Below the pieces are notes generated by a model. It was given only the letters and a program-made list of their open reading frames with translations, was not told where the DNA came from and ran no database searches. A stretch of DNA of 64,000 nt from Neoarius graeffei (lineage: Eukaryota > Chordata > Actinopteri > Siluriformes > Ariidae): NCBI RefSeq assembly GCF_027579695.1, contig NC_083577.1, forward strand, positions 39,037,198 through 39,101,197, given 5' to 3'. Position 1 is the first letter of the stretch, and each line of letters opens with the position of its first letter. Below, piece by piece: positions 21,994-34,000 of the stretch. Made by a program: the position numbers and the translations under genes.

Positions 21994-22757
21994 TAGATCA
22001 GCTGCATCTCATGAGGCCCAAGGCAGCAAGCTAGCTGCTGTGCTGTCAGCACAGTGCCAGCACCGTTTCAGGAATATTGAAACCCACTATGGTCTCAGTA
22101 CCAGCATCTACCTGGACACAAGATTTAAAAACTTTGGGTTCCGGGACATGGCAAATGTGAAAAAAAAACTTGTTGCTGAAATGCAGTCACTGAGCCAGTC
22201 CCCAGTCTATTCAGAATCAGATCCTCAACCTAGCACAAGCTCTGCCACCAGCACTGCCTCAGCAATGGCTCCTGCAACTACCTCATACTACCCTGCAGGA
22301 GCTTCTCCATCCCCAGCTGCAGCAAAAGGCGGGATATGGACAGAGTTTGACACTCAAATCCTGGAATCGCAGCAACATCGCACAGCTGGCACTAATGCGA
22401 CTATTGAAATGTGCCAGTGCACAGAAGAGAAGCCAATTCCATGGGATGGAGACCCACTTCTTTGGTGGAAAATGAATGAACCTACATTTCCCTCTCTGAG
22501 CAAGATTGCAAAAAAACATCGGGGAGTAATTGCAACATCCGTACCTGCAGAAAGGATTTTCTCTAAGGCAGGACAGTTAATAACTCAGAGAAAAAGTGCA
22601 ATAAAAGGGAAGAATGTAAACATGTTCCTGAACAAAAACCTTTAAATCTGTTATTAACATGGGAACAGAGCCAAAAGAGCACCTCAAGGGATACTTCCTT
22701 GGAGGGCTTTGTGAGCGAAGAGCCAAAGGTTACGAGCCACTTGTAGTTTACACCTGA

Positions 22758-23037
22758 TTTGCACTACTGACTTTATTTTTCACACATATTTGCGTGCAAT
22801 GGAAGGTATTTTTTTGTTGTGCTGTTTATATTGTTATATTTATTACATTGTTGCTTTTGTTTACTTATTTTGCACTACTGACTTTGTTACTTTATTACTG
22901 ACTTTATTTTTCACAAATATTTGCGTGCAGTGGAAGGTATTTTTTGTGGGGTTGTTGACATTTTATTTATATTTTTGTTACATTGTTATATTTATATTTT
23001 TGTTACATTGTTGCTTTTTTGTTATTTTGCACTAGTG
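22758..23037. repeat. Imperfect tandem repeat in hAT 3' end
   Basis: TTTGCACTACTGACTTTATT, ATATTTGCGTGCAATGGAAG and TTGTTACATTGTTGC recur with a spacing of roughly 110-130 bp across 22758-23037. It lies between the hAT stop codon and its right end. Confidence 0.6.
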
Positions 23038-23479
23038 ACTTTTTTCTTAAACAATTTTGTGTAGCAGAAGGTAATAAGGGAATTATTTTATTATTAATAT
23101 ACTGTTACATTGTTTTATATTGTTGTAGTTAGTTAATAAAAAACATTTTTATTTGCCTAAAATCTTTGTCCTGTTTTATCATACTCATAACTAAAAAAGG
23201 CAAAATCACAAAATTATTCAATGATCATCACATTTCAAGTAAAAAGTATTGGTATCGGCGATACTAGCCCTGTATTTACTTGGTATCGGATCGATACCCA
23301 AGTTCCCAGTCTCGCCCACCCCTACTTCCCGGAAGTTGACCAGGGGGAAAAAATCGGTCTGCGCATGCACATGGTAAATTTATACCAGTGCACGATCAGA
23401 CCGTGACACCGGGGCTAAGCTAAAAGCTAGGCTAGCGGACAACCGGCGGCGCTACAAACCATCCATTCCCTCCGTTATT

Positions 23480-24000
23480 ATGAGGAATGTGAACTCACTG
23501 CCAAATAAGGTTGACGAGCTATCCGCACTGAACAACCAGTGGATTTACCGGGAGAGCAGCTTATTTATTTTTACGGTGACATGGCTAACACTCCTTGTAC
23601 CGGATGCTAACGTGGACCTGCGGGGATTCACCGCTGTGAGAGCCGACAGAGACACTAAAGCATGCGGGAAAGGCAAAGGTGGGGGACTCATCATTTACGT
23701 GAACAACCGCCAGTGTAACCCGGGACATTTCTCCATAAAGACAGCCTTACGTTGCCCGGACTTGGAGCTGCTAGCATCACCATCTGTGTTTACATCCCTC
23801 CGAGGGTAGACGCAGCCGCTGCATGTGAGAGGATTCACTCTGTCACAGCAAGGCTGCAGACACAGCACCCTGAGGCATTTATCATCATTTCTGGAGACTT
23901 TAAACATGCTACTTTGGACTCTACTTTGGCTGCTTTTTACCAGGCTGTGGACTGTATCTTTTTAATTTCCCTGAGGGAACCCTCCCAAAGGGATCAGTAA
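23480..24000 (+). pseudogene. LINE endonuclease domain, frameshifted
   Basis: 23480-23809 reads [26 protein letters not shown] (normally FTETWL, the catalytic Glu changed here), [16 protein letters not shown], and ends after LASPSVF. 23770-24000 continues in another frame with [13 protein letters not shown] and [12 protein letters not shown]. These are blocks of an APE-type endonuclease of CR1/L2/Rex-like LINEs. The frame then runs into 3' UTR. The minus-strand copy at 40985-41508 keeps FTETWL. Confidence 0.8.
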
Positions 24001-24017
24001 AGTTCTATCTAATCTAA

Positions 24018-24626
24018 TCTAATGGCCCTTTTCCACTACCCTTTTTCAGCTCACTTCAGCTCGCTTCAGCTCGACACGGCTCGCGTTTCGACTACCAAAA
24101 AACAGCATGACTCAGCTTGCTTCAGCCCTGCTCAGCCCCTAAAACTCGCACTGTTTTGGAGTGGGGCTGAAGCGAGCCGAAGCGAGCCAAAGCGAGCCGA
24201 GTGAGGCTGGGGGCATGAGCAGACACTCCCCTGTGCACTGATTGGTGAGGAGGAGTGTCCTCACATGCCCACACACGCCCCGCGAGCACGCTGGGATCTG
24301 TAAACACCGCAAACCCGGAAGAAGAATAATTACGAATTACGAGAATTTCTGAAGCCTTATGCGCCTCGCCTCATCTATACGCTCTTGCCAGTATCTGTTG
24401 GCGTTGTCGGTGACAACAAGCCACAGCACCAAGACCAGCAACACTAACAACTCCATGTCCTCCATGTTTATTGTTTACTATTCGGGTCGTGAGACTACCG
24501 CTTAAAAGCTCACTGATGTCACTGTTTGCGCTGCTTAACGACATCACGTGACGTCCACCCACTTTCGCTAACTCCACCCAATGTGTCCACCCACTTCCAG
24601 CCAGCACGGTTCAGCGCGGTTGTACC
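24018..24626. mobile_element. Truncated TIR element (GGCCCTTTTCCACTACC end)
   Basis: The left end TGGCCCTTTTCCACTACC with CAGCTC repeats resembles a widespread fish Harbinger-type non-autonomous family. GCGAGCCGAAGCGAGCC repeats follow. The matching right end is absent: sequence stops at GTTGTACCA, where a THAP-element fragment starts. Confidence 0.45.
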
Positions 24627-24954
24627 ATTTTAATAATTACTTGATAACGTTGAAGAAATTTGCAGAAAACCACCAGGTCGTTTTCTCATAAACAAACCAG
24701 CGCTGACGTAGGATTCAGAGGGAGGCGTCCTGCACGTGACATCACGAAAATCAATGTTTGCCGGGAAATGCAACTGCCAAGTTTTTTCAGAGGCAGACAA
24801 ATTCGCCTCAAATGGCTTGATTTCAACTGAATTTTTCTGGTATTGTGCAAGGTAAAAAAAAAAAAAATGCAAAATGTGACAGATATTTGACCAAAGTTTA
24901 ACATAAAATAGAATTACATTGATCTTGCTCCTGAATTTACCCATGATATGCACT
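24627..24954 (-). mobile_element. Kolobok-like element 5' fragment
   Basis: On the minus strand it starts TTAA|AGTGCATATCATGGG at 24958 and is homologous to 40264-40600 as far as the start codon of the THAP exon, where homology ends at 24627. Shared blocks include GGTCAAATATCTGTCACATT and TGACATCACG. Ends in TTAA with the same AGTGCATATC terminus as the larger copy. Confidence 0.7.
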
Positions 24955-24958
24955 TTAA

Positions 24959-26079
24959 AACTTTTTCTCTCTCCCAGATGAATGCAGAAAGCATTTAAAG
25001 AAAATGTCCAGTTTCAAAATATATGTAGAGTAACACTAATCTAACACCTCCAAAAGTGTTTAATTTATGCTTGCCTTCCTGATAAATTTCCAAAATATTC
25101 AGAATTATCAAATACAAATGTATAAGTCCAACATCTCAACTCATCACACACTGCACACACACTTTTGATCCACCCTTTATCATGCCTTTAAACAGTGCAC
25201 GGGTTTGCTAATAGTGTATTTAGATAATATACTCTTAAAGAAAAGAAATCCGCTTGAATAATGTCCCTTCGGCAGCCACGTGATTAGGCATGAAATTCTC
25301 TGTCCTCACTTTTCTGCTTAAGGGCAGCATGTCTTTTCTTGTAGCCTATGTCACTGCTGTTTTTGTTTGTTTTAATGCTGTAAAATAAATCCATCTGAAA
25401 AAAAAAAGCTGTAAACTTTGAAAATTCAGAAATGAAAAGAACATGATGAAATACAGATTATTAAAACAGTTTTTGAAATAAATACATTACCTGTTCTTAT
25501 TAAAAATGTTATTTATACTTTACTGTCAGACAGTTAAAGAGCATTTGTTTTGTAAGATGCTCATTTTTTTTGGAAGACACTCGTTTAATTTGTATTTCAT
25601 TTATTTAATTTGTGGAAAACATCTTGACAGTAAACAATCAAAGAACCAAAGTTGCACCGAGTTACAAAAAACCAGCAACAACAAAAAAAGAGCATATAGA
25701 ACAGTTTATTGTTGTGTTCTACACAGACTGATATACAAAAGGCTTGCTTGTGTAAAAACTTACCAAAAAGTGTACACACTGATTTTCCAACAAGAGTTAA
25801 TGGAAGATTATGTCTTTAACATAACATACCACCTCTGTTTCATAGGTTTGCCTTAGTTAGCAGGCTGATTCAAAATGCAAATCGATCAAGTCAACATTGT
25901 TAAAATGATTTAAAAAGACTGAAAATTACTCTAGTAACAGTGATTACATGAGGAAAGTAATGCAACCAAAGGCTAAATAGTAAAACAGTAAAATTGAGTA
26001 AGCCCATTCCCTTAATATTTTATGAATTTTTTTTCTCTCAAACTTTTGTTTTGGTATCCTCAAAATACATGGTAAAGTT
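24959..26079. other. No gene recognised; AT-rich downstream of MORC
   Basis: AT-rich sequence with short frames only. No terminal repeats, RNA gene or conserved coding segment found. Confidence 0.5.
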
Positions 26080-26438
26080 CTCATCTCATTATCTCTAACC
26101 CCTTTATCCTGTTCTACAGGGTCGCAGGTAAGCTGGAGCCTATCCCAGCTGATTACGGGCGAAAGGCGGGGTTCACCCTGGACAAGTCGCCAGGTCATCA
26201 CAGGGCTGACACATAGACACAGACAACCATTCATACTCACATTTCACACCTACGGTCAATTTAGAGGTCACCAGTTAACCTAGCCTGCATGTCTTTGGAC
26301 TGTGGGGGAAACCGGAGCACCTGGAGGAAACCCACGCGGACATGGGGAGAACATGCAAACTCCGCACAGAGAGGCCCTCGAACCTGGACCTTCTTGCTGC
26401 GAGGCAACGGCGCTAACCACTACATCACCATGCCACCC
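26080..26438 (-). repeat. tRNA-derived SINE, minus orientation
   Basis: Near-complete copy. The region around the B box is shortened (GCCCTCGAACCTGGACC) by a small deletion relative to other copies. It lies 370 bp downstream of the MORC stop codon. Confidence 0.9.
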
Positions 26439-26552
26439 CCAAAAGAAAATCAAAATAGAAAAAAAACGGAAGCCTGAAAGCCTACACATGAGCTTAATAT
26501 GTTTCCACCATCTAAAACCATAATTTGCACATTCATCTAAAACACAAATATA

Positions 26553-26558
26553 TTTATT
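26553..26558 (-). promoter_or_regulatory. Candidate MORC polyadenylation signal
   Basis: AATAAA on the minus strand about 250 bp after the stop codon at 26810. It is the nearest canonical hexamer I found downstream, but AT-rich sequence makes chance matches likely. Confidence 0.35.
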
Positions 26559-26809
26559 TTAAATACAAGAAGTAAAAACAACAAAAACACAATAAATAAG
26601 AAGCAGTAGTTGCCTAAATCTCACTCTGTTTTTCTGGTTACCCAATATTATTGAAAACATGCATGTTTAGTCAAGAAAAAAATAAAATAATTCAAAACAG
26701 TATATGTAAGAGCCAGGCATATTAAGAACTTGTGTTAGGTAATTTTGCATTACACAACCAAATTATTAATGTATTTTAAAAGATTGTGTTCTTCTGGTCA
26801 TCAACGTTT

Positions 26810-26963
26810 CTATGTAGAGGTTGCCTCTGTAGGGGAGATTTCATCTATAACCTGAGTGAGAATCTCATCAATGACTTCGCAATCGTAGTTCACCTGCTGA
26901 AGGTCCAGCACAGGGACATGGGCGACAAGGAGACGAGCTACTCTTTGTCTGAGTTGTCTTAAT
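26810..26963 (-). CDS. morc3: MORC terminal exon
   Basis: 154 bp ending in TAG. Encodes [20 protein letters not shown] and [20 protein letters not shown], a helical C-terminal domain with alternating hydrophobic residues of the kind that closes MORC3-type proteins. Acceptor CCTCAG at 26964. Confidence 0.85.
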
Positions 26964-28000
26964 CTGAGGTGAAGGAGAAGAGAAAGTCTTTTTGAATTAT
27001 TATGCTATATGTCAGAGCTATGCTTCTGTCTCAAACACCAGATAATCTACAGTTTAACAACACTTTGAACTGCACAAACTGTATCATCATACGGATATAT
27101 CATACAGATTTCATTGGTATTGTACTGTACAATGTCTAGAAATATCCAGGAGAGATCTTACTGGATGTTATTGTTTTCTTGTCTGATCTCTGGTTGGTCC
27201 TGTGTCCCAAAGTTTCTTCCTCTTTCTGAGTTGGAGGCTTCTGCTGAAGTTGCTGCACTTTCTTCATGGGAGAAAATAGGAAAATCTGTCTGGACCCCTT
27301 GATCTTCTACACTTACCTTGACCTTATCAAGGTCTTTCTTTATCTCCTCCAAATCTTTCTGCAGGATCTCATAGCAGGTCAACAATGTGCTCTTCTCCTC
27401 TTCTAGACTGTCAACCTGTGTGTGAGGGAAAGACAAGATAAGAATTGCAGGAACAGGACATGACAAACTCACCTCACTGGTAATGCATTTTATTTTGACT
27501 TATAGGTTATTTAGGTTGCATTTTCCCCTCTAATATTTATAACGTTCACTTTTCCATTTAACTATTCTTGTTATTTTTCTTGCTCTCTCACCTTATTTTG
27601 GAGATGCTTTATCATCTCATTGGCCTGCAGGTCCTGAGCTTCATAGTTTTGCTGGTCTTCAGAATTGGTGTGTGTGATTTCATTGCTCTCCTCCTTCACT
27701 GTGTTCTTGTCAGTCCCAACTGAGACTGTGGATGTTGGACTATCTGGCGTCTGTCTAGCTTTCTTCTGATTTTGGTTCTTTTGATTTGGGTCCAGGGATC
27801 TCTTCCTGAAATTAAGGAGAACCAAAATCATTCAGGTGTGCTTCATGCCATGTTATTGTGAAGGTGAATGAGACAGAGGGAGTGATATGAGTACCTTTTA
27901 GGAGTAGAAGGGACAGGAGTGTCCATTGAAGTGATATCAGAAGGTCTGGAGCCTAAAGGGTTAAAACACAGGTTACAACAAAACTGTAAACAATAAATCT

Positions 28001-28068
<68 letters not shown>

Positions 28069-31000
28069 AGGTCTTTACCATCCCCTGTGTGAGAAGACAA
28101 AAGAAGGGTAGAGCTGGGTGTTGTTTGGCAGGATGACTTGGAGCTAGAAGGGCTCTGCTGAGAGGAAAAACATGTGAATGAAGGATATGGAAGAACTGAA
28201 TCTGATGAATTTTCATGAATCAATTTCAATTTGATGAATATTTGATTTCACACTGTAATGCATGGATTCTTAACACTTTATACCAATTCACATTGATGCT
28301 TATTATGCATATTTTCCTTTAACTATGCATATTTTGTATCTCCACTTTCTCTAAAACCATGCCACATTGTAGATCTACCCACCTTGACAGTTCTATATAC
28401 TGTTTAGGTGCATTTATTTCAGAGCCTAGCTAATATAGGGATAATGCACAACATCAGAAAATGCTAATCTTTGTGATGGCTCCAGATCCAGGCTAGATCC
28501 TGAGCTCAGGGAACAATCCCCTCATATCTGCATGAATTTCTTCTGGGTTGTTCAGTTTTCTCCCTCCTCCTATAAAAACACACTGAAAGGGGATTGCTGA
28601 CGCTAAATTGCCTACAAGTGTGACTGTGTGCATGAAGCTCTGTGATGGACTGATGGGAGTCCATCTGTAACTGCTCATCCTGTGCAGGGTTGCAGGCAAG
28701 CTGGAGCCTATTCCAGCTGACTATGGGCAAGAGGTGGGGTACACCCTGGACAAGTCTCCAGATCATCGCAGGGTTGACACACAGACAAAACCATTCACAC
28801 TCATACCTACAGTCAATTTAGAGCCATTAATTAACCTAACCTGCATGTCTTTGGACTGTGGGGGAAATCTGAGCACCCAGAGGAAACCCACGTAGACATG
28901 GGGAGAACATACCGTACAAACTCCACACAGAAAGGCCCTGTTGGCCACTGGGCTCAAACCCAAAACCTTCTTGCTGTGAGGAAACAGTGTAAACCACTAC
29001 ACCACCGTGTCACCCTCACTTTTAAATGAAATTAATTCTGCATCAGAGCTGATGTACAAGGCCCTGAAATTTCTTCAAAAGCAGAGTATCCTGCTTGTTC
29101 ATAGCTGCAGTCATCTGTAATCAACTAAATAATCTGAGCTGACAAACTAAAGGAAAACCCAGAGGTTCATCTTCCTAAAGCAATCAGTAACATCTCACCT
29201 AATTAGTTCTACATCTCAGCAAAGACTAAAACTGTGGTTGTAGGGTTTAATTGTATCTTCTTAGAAAATCAAACCAAACATTTAAATAGCTGTACTAAGA
29301 ACAATGGCCCAACATGAAAATCGGCTGCACCAAGATTAATCCACAGAAAACAATACTCATCATCTCTTTGTTTTGCAAAGCAGAGTGCAAAGATTACTGT
29401 TATTAGTGTATAACCCCATCATTATATTCATCAAAAATAAAAAACATACCTACTTTAGTTATATGGCATCCATGAATATAATCTATTTCTGATACTTGCT
29501 CACTTTTCTATAAATCATATCTCAGCAGAGTTTCTCTCAGCCTGGGTAGCGAGAGTACAACCCCGATTCCAAAAAAGTTGGGACAAAGTACAAATTGTAA
29601 ATAAAAATGGAATGCAATAATTTACAAATCTCAAAAACTGATATTGTATTCACAATAGAACATAGACAACATATCAAATGTCGAAAGTGAGACATTTTGA
29701 AATTTCACGCCAAATATTGGCTTATTTGAAATTTCATGACAGCAACACATCTCAAAAAAGTTGGGACAGGGGCAATAAGAGGCTGGAAAAGTTAAAGGTA
29801 CAAAAAAGGAACAGCTGGAGGACCAAATTGCAACTCATTAGGTCAATTGGCAATAGGTCATTAACATGACTGGGTATAAAAAGAGCATCTTGGAGTGGCA
29901 GCGGCTCTCAGAAGTAAAGATGGGAAGAGGATCACCAATCCCCCTAATTCTGCGCCGACAAATAGTGGAGCAATATCAGAAAGGAGTTCAACAGTGTAAA
30001 ATTGCAAAGAGTTTGAACATATCATCTACAGTGCATATCATCATCAAAAGATTCAGAGAATCTGGAAGAATCTCTGTGCGTAATGGTCAAGGCCGGAAAA
30101 CCATACTGGGTGCCCGTGATCTTCGGGCCCTTAGACAGCACTGCATCACATACAGGCATGCTTCTGTATTGGAAATCACAAAATGGGCTCAGGAATATTT
30201 CCAGAGAACATTATCTGTGAACACAATTCACCGTGCCATCTGCCGTTGCCAGCTAAAACTCTATAGTTCAAAGAAGAAGCCATATCTAAACATGATCCAG
30301 AAGCGCAGACGTCTTCTCTGGCCCAAAGCTCATTTAAAATGGACTGTGGCAAAGTGGAAAACTGTTCTGTGGTCAGATGAATCAAAATTTGAACTTCTTT
30401 ATGGAAATCAGGGACGCCGTGTCATTCGGACTAAAGAGGAGAAGGACGATCCAAGTTGTTATCAGCATTCAGTTCAGAAGCCTGCATCTCTGATGGTACA
30501 GTATGGGGTTGCATTAGTGTGTGTGGCATGGGCAGCTTACACATCTGGAAAGACACCATCAATGCTGACAGGTATATCCAGGTTCTAGAGCAACATATGC
30601 TCCCATCCAGACGACGTTTCTTTCAGGGAAGACCTTGCATTTTCCAACATGACAATGCCAAACCACATACTGCATCAATTACAGCATCATGGCTGCGTAG
30701 AAGAAGGGTCCGGGTACTGAACTGGCCAGCCTGCAGTCCAGATCTTTCACCCATAGAAAACATTTGGCGCATCATAGAACGGAAGATACGACAAAAAAAA
30801 GACCTAAGACAGTTGAGCAACTAGAATCCTACATTAGACAAGAATGGGTTAACATTCCTATCCCTAAACTTGAGCAACTTGTCTCCTCAGTCCCCAGACC
30901 TTTACAGACTGTTGTAAAGAGAAAAGGGGATGTCTCACAGTGGTAAACATGGCCTTGTCCCAACTTTTTTGAGATGTGTTGTCATGAAATTTAAAAATTA

Positions 31001-34000
31001 CCTAATTTCTCTTTAAATGATACATTTTCCCAGTTTAAAAATTTGATATGTCATCTATGTTCTATTCTGAATAAAATATGGAATTTTGAAACTTCCACAT
31101 CATTGCATTCCATTTTTATTTACAATTTGTACTTTGTCCCAACTTTTTTGGAATCAGGGTTGTATATGATCACTATAAACCATGTTAAAACAGCATGTCA
31201 TTACCTGCTCTGTATTCTTCTCCTCCTGTATCTTCTGATATTTCTCACTGTTTCAAGACAAAAAATTATAGGACATGAGTGTTTTCAAGGGAAATACACC
31301 ACTCTTAATTTTTCATATGAGCTACAACCATGGAAATTCAAAACTGTGATAAATCTCTGTGTCACTCATGAGGAAACTGATGAATTGTTTTGATAAATTT
31401 GGGTACTTTTTGTTAGTGAATGTGTCTATATAATAAAAAAAATTGGCATGGTGATATGAAGTTCATCTTCTCGTTTTGAAAAACTTGCATTTTTGAGCCA
31501 AAATACATCGTGGATCTGAGTGATATATTTTCCGATATTTCACTTCAATGACGTCACTCCTAGTGTTTTCCCGTTGACTAGACATTGTCAAAATGGCGAA
31601 CCGGTTCAAAATTAAAATTCTTTTGATTAACTTGCATATTTTTTGTATGTGGATGTATCCATATAATATAAAGAACATATGGCATGAAGATATGAACATT
31701 ATCTTCTCCTGTTGAAAATGTTTTCACTCATTCATGTTGCTCACTCGTGAATATATTCACCACTCAAACATAAATTTAATATCCTTGCGCAACTGGGCAA
31801 CTCTTTCTCTAATTTTACACACACACACACACACACACATACGTATATGTGTGTGTCAGAGTGCAGGCACTCATGGATGTAAGTGACATGCTAACAGGAA
31901 GCATAGTTAAATCAGTAAGCAAACTCATTGTCAGAAAGTAGGCAGGGGTCAGTCGATAGACAAACAGAATGGTAGAGGGCAGACTAAAGAGTTAAATGGG
32001 TAAACGTAGCAAAGGTTCAGGAAACTAGAGACAGACAAGAAAGGCTCTAGATGACTGGGTAAACACAGACCGATACTTCACACTGAAGGTGTGTGAGGGA
32101 GAGGCTTAAGTAGCACTGCTGATTAACAGTTAATGATAGTCAGCTGCACTTAAGAGGGAGACAGGGGGCACTATGAACTTTGGGCGTTGTAGTCTTGGTA
32201 AGCCATGTTTGTAGTTTGGTTAGAGTTTCAACTCAACGCCATTACTGACAGAACCCCCCTGAGGAGCTCCCTCTTAGAGCCATACTCTTCTTAGGACGTC
32301 CTCTCCCCCTTGATGCAGGTTTGTCAGGGTGCTGGGTGTGGAATACCTGTGTCAACAGGGGGTCTAGAATGTCCTTAGCTTCTACTCAGCTATGTTCTTC
32401 TGGTCCATAGCCTTCCCACTCTACCAGGTATTCTAACTGTCCTCTTCTCCTTCTGAAGTCAAGGATTTTGTTTACCTGATAGATGAGTTCTCCCTCAAGA
32501 CTCAGAGGCTGATGTTCCTGGACGAGAGCATTTTCAGCAAGTGGACCTTGGATAGCAGGTTTCAGACATGACACATGGAATGTAGGAGCAATGTGACTGT
32601 GCAGTGGGAGCTCTAGTCTGTAGGAGACCTCATTGATGCAACGTAGCACCTTGTATGGGTCGATGTAGCATGCCTGAAATTTTCTACATGAACTGGGTTC
32701 CCTTAGGTCATGTGTGGACACCCATACTCTCTTGCCTGGTGAAAATTCTGGATTGTTACCTCAGTGTTTGGCGGCATACTCCTTGTACTTGGCGTTCACC
32801 ACCTCAATGCGCTGGTGAACCTCTTCCCATACTGCTTGCCTTCTGGAGAACCAGTCCTCCACCACCTGTACCTGTGCTGGTGAGTCATCCCATGGGAATA
32901 AGGGTGGTTGGTAGCTGAGTATGCACTGGAAAGGTGTTAACTGTGTAGCTGAGTGCATTTTGTGCTTACTCAGCCCATGAGATGAAACAAGACCAGTCCC
33001 CCTGATTCCTCATGCAGAAGATTCTCAAAAAAAACAACAACAACCAATCTCCTGGTTGGCCTGTTACACCTGGTCATTGGACTGGATGATATCCAGACGT
33101 GAGGCTTACTGAGACTCCAAGACATTCCATGAAACAAGTCATAGCCGTGATATGAACTGGGGACCACGGTTGCTGACAATATCCTCAGGGATACCAAAAT
33201 ACCTGAATACATTTTGACACAGCAGTTCTGCTGTCTGAAATGCAGTAGGAATGCCTGGTAAGAGAATAAGTCTCAGCCTTTGAAAATCGGTCCACAGTCA
33301 CCATGATGGCTGTGTTACCCTGAGATGGTGGTAGGTCTGTGATGAAGTCAATGGCCAGGTGGGACCATGGTCTCTGAGGTACAGGGAGGGGACACAGCTT
33401 GCCAGAGGGCAGGGTTTGTGGAACCTTTGCTTGAGCGCATTCGGAGCAGGAAGTGATGAAGTGGTTAATTTTGGTTGGCATCTTCTTCCACCAGTACTTA
33501 CTCCTTAGCATTTGGTAAGTTCTTTGACTACTAGGGTGACCTGTGGCAGGAGATGCATGTGCCCATGTGATGAGTTTACTTCAAAGTTGTTTGGGGACGT
33601 ATAGCAAGTCAGGTGGGCAGTCCTCTGGGTGCCTTCAGGGTTGGGAGGCTCTTACTGTATCTCCTTATCCAATTCCCAAGTGATTGAACAAAGCATTCTG
33701 GTGCAAGAATGGGATGAGGTTCTGGGTTATGCGGTGCTGGACTGAAAGTTCAGGACAGAGCATCAGCCTTAGTGTTCTTATGCCCAGGACAGAATGAAGA
33801 GAGCCCATCGGGCCTGACGTGGGTTCAATCTCTTTACTTTCTTGAGATACTCCAAGTTTTTGTGGTCGGTTAGTATCACGAAGGGGTGTGTAGCTCCCTC
33901 TAACCAGTGTCTCGATTCCTCAAGGGTGAGCTTAATGGCTAGTAGTTCACAATTCCTGACATCATAGTTCCTCTCAGCTGATGAGAGCTTGTTAGAAAAG

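Larger units (their letters stand above)
17505..22645 (+). pseudogene. hAT transposase catalytic exon, split by two insertions
   Basis: 17520-18286 carries the first catalytic block (VLTTDMWTSR) and second Asp (VVTDNAANV) followed by CFAHTLNLVV. 20244-20381 carries EEDWSMVRLSLDALRPFEEV, and 21996-22645 the C-terminal dimerisation domain with PLLWWK and ATSVPAERIFSKAG. Removing 18287-20243 and the Tc1 with one TA rejoins these blocks in frame. A frame change occurs near 18090-18200 (T9 run, then a stop at 18198). This is a transposon protein relative of ZBED genes, not a domesticated gene, since intact TIRs and target duplication surround it. Confidence 0.85.
16617..23324 (+). mobile_element. 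BED-finger (ZBED-type) hAT transposon, split by insertions
   Basis: Ends TAGGGGTGGGC and GCCCACCCCTA with 8-bp target duplication CTTCCCGG (16609-16616 and 23325-23332). It inserted into the CCGG element. Subterminal CGATA/TATCG repeats (GATCGATACT, GGTATCGG) lie at both ends. A transposase gene with three visible coding blocks is present. Two later insertions split it: a TIR element at 18287-20240 and a Tc1 at 20384-21993. Net length is about 3.1 kb. Confidence 0.93.
15922..23408. mobile_element. CCGG-flanked element with TGTCACGGTCTGA ends
   Basis: Perfect 13-bp inverted ends TGTCACGGTCTGA (15922) and TCAGACCGTGACA (to 23408) are flanked by CCGG on both sides (15918-15921, 23409-23412). 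Net of the hAT inside it the element is about 780 bp: 15922-16616 and 23333-23408. Its left arm is studded with CTGAATTTACCA or AATTTACCA motifs (about 15931, 15946, 15981, 16002, 16030, 16160, 16207), with opposite-strand forms near 16597 and 23372. It also holds two copies of CATGAATATTGATTTG-like sequence. TG..CA ends and 4-bp CCGG duplication recall Ginger-type integrase transposons; no transposase is present to confirm. Confidence 0.75.
15522..24021 (+). mobile_element. LINE deletion derivative, copy A (split by nested elements)
   Basis: 15522-15921 is 5' sequence and 23413-24021 the rest, ending CCAAAGGGATCAGTAAAG and a (TCTAA)n tail. Between them lies the CCGG-flanked element. Removing it and one CCGG joins the two halves in one open frame (15880-15921 into 23413-23480). 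An ORF starts at 15770 but hits TGA at 15857. The RT region is entirely missing: the endonuclease frame runs straight into 3' UTR sequence near 23955. CR1/L2/Rex1-like by its endonuclease and 3' end; exact clade unresolved. Confidence 0.8.

Noticed and set aside
16914..22645. Domesticated ZBED host gene
   Set aside because: It has an early stop in the BED finger and insertions in the exon, and it is bounded by hAT terminal repeats with a target duplication.
23480..23809. Independent 109-codon host gene
   Set aside because: Residues match LINE endonuclease motifs, and the same sequence recurs inverted at 41179-41508.
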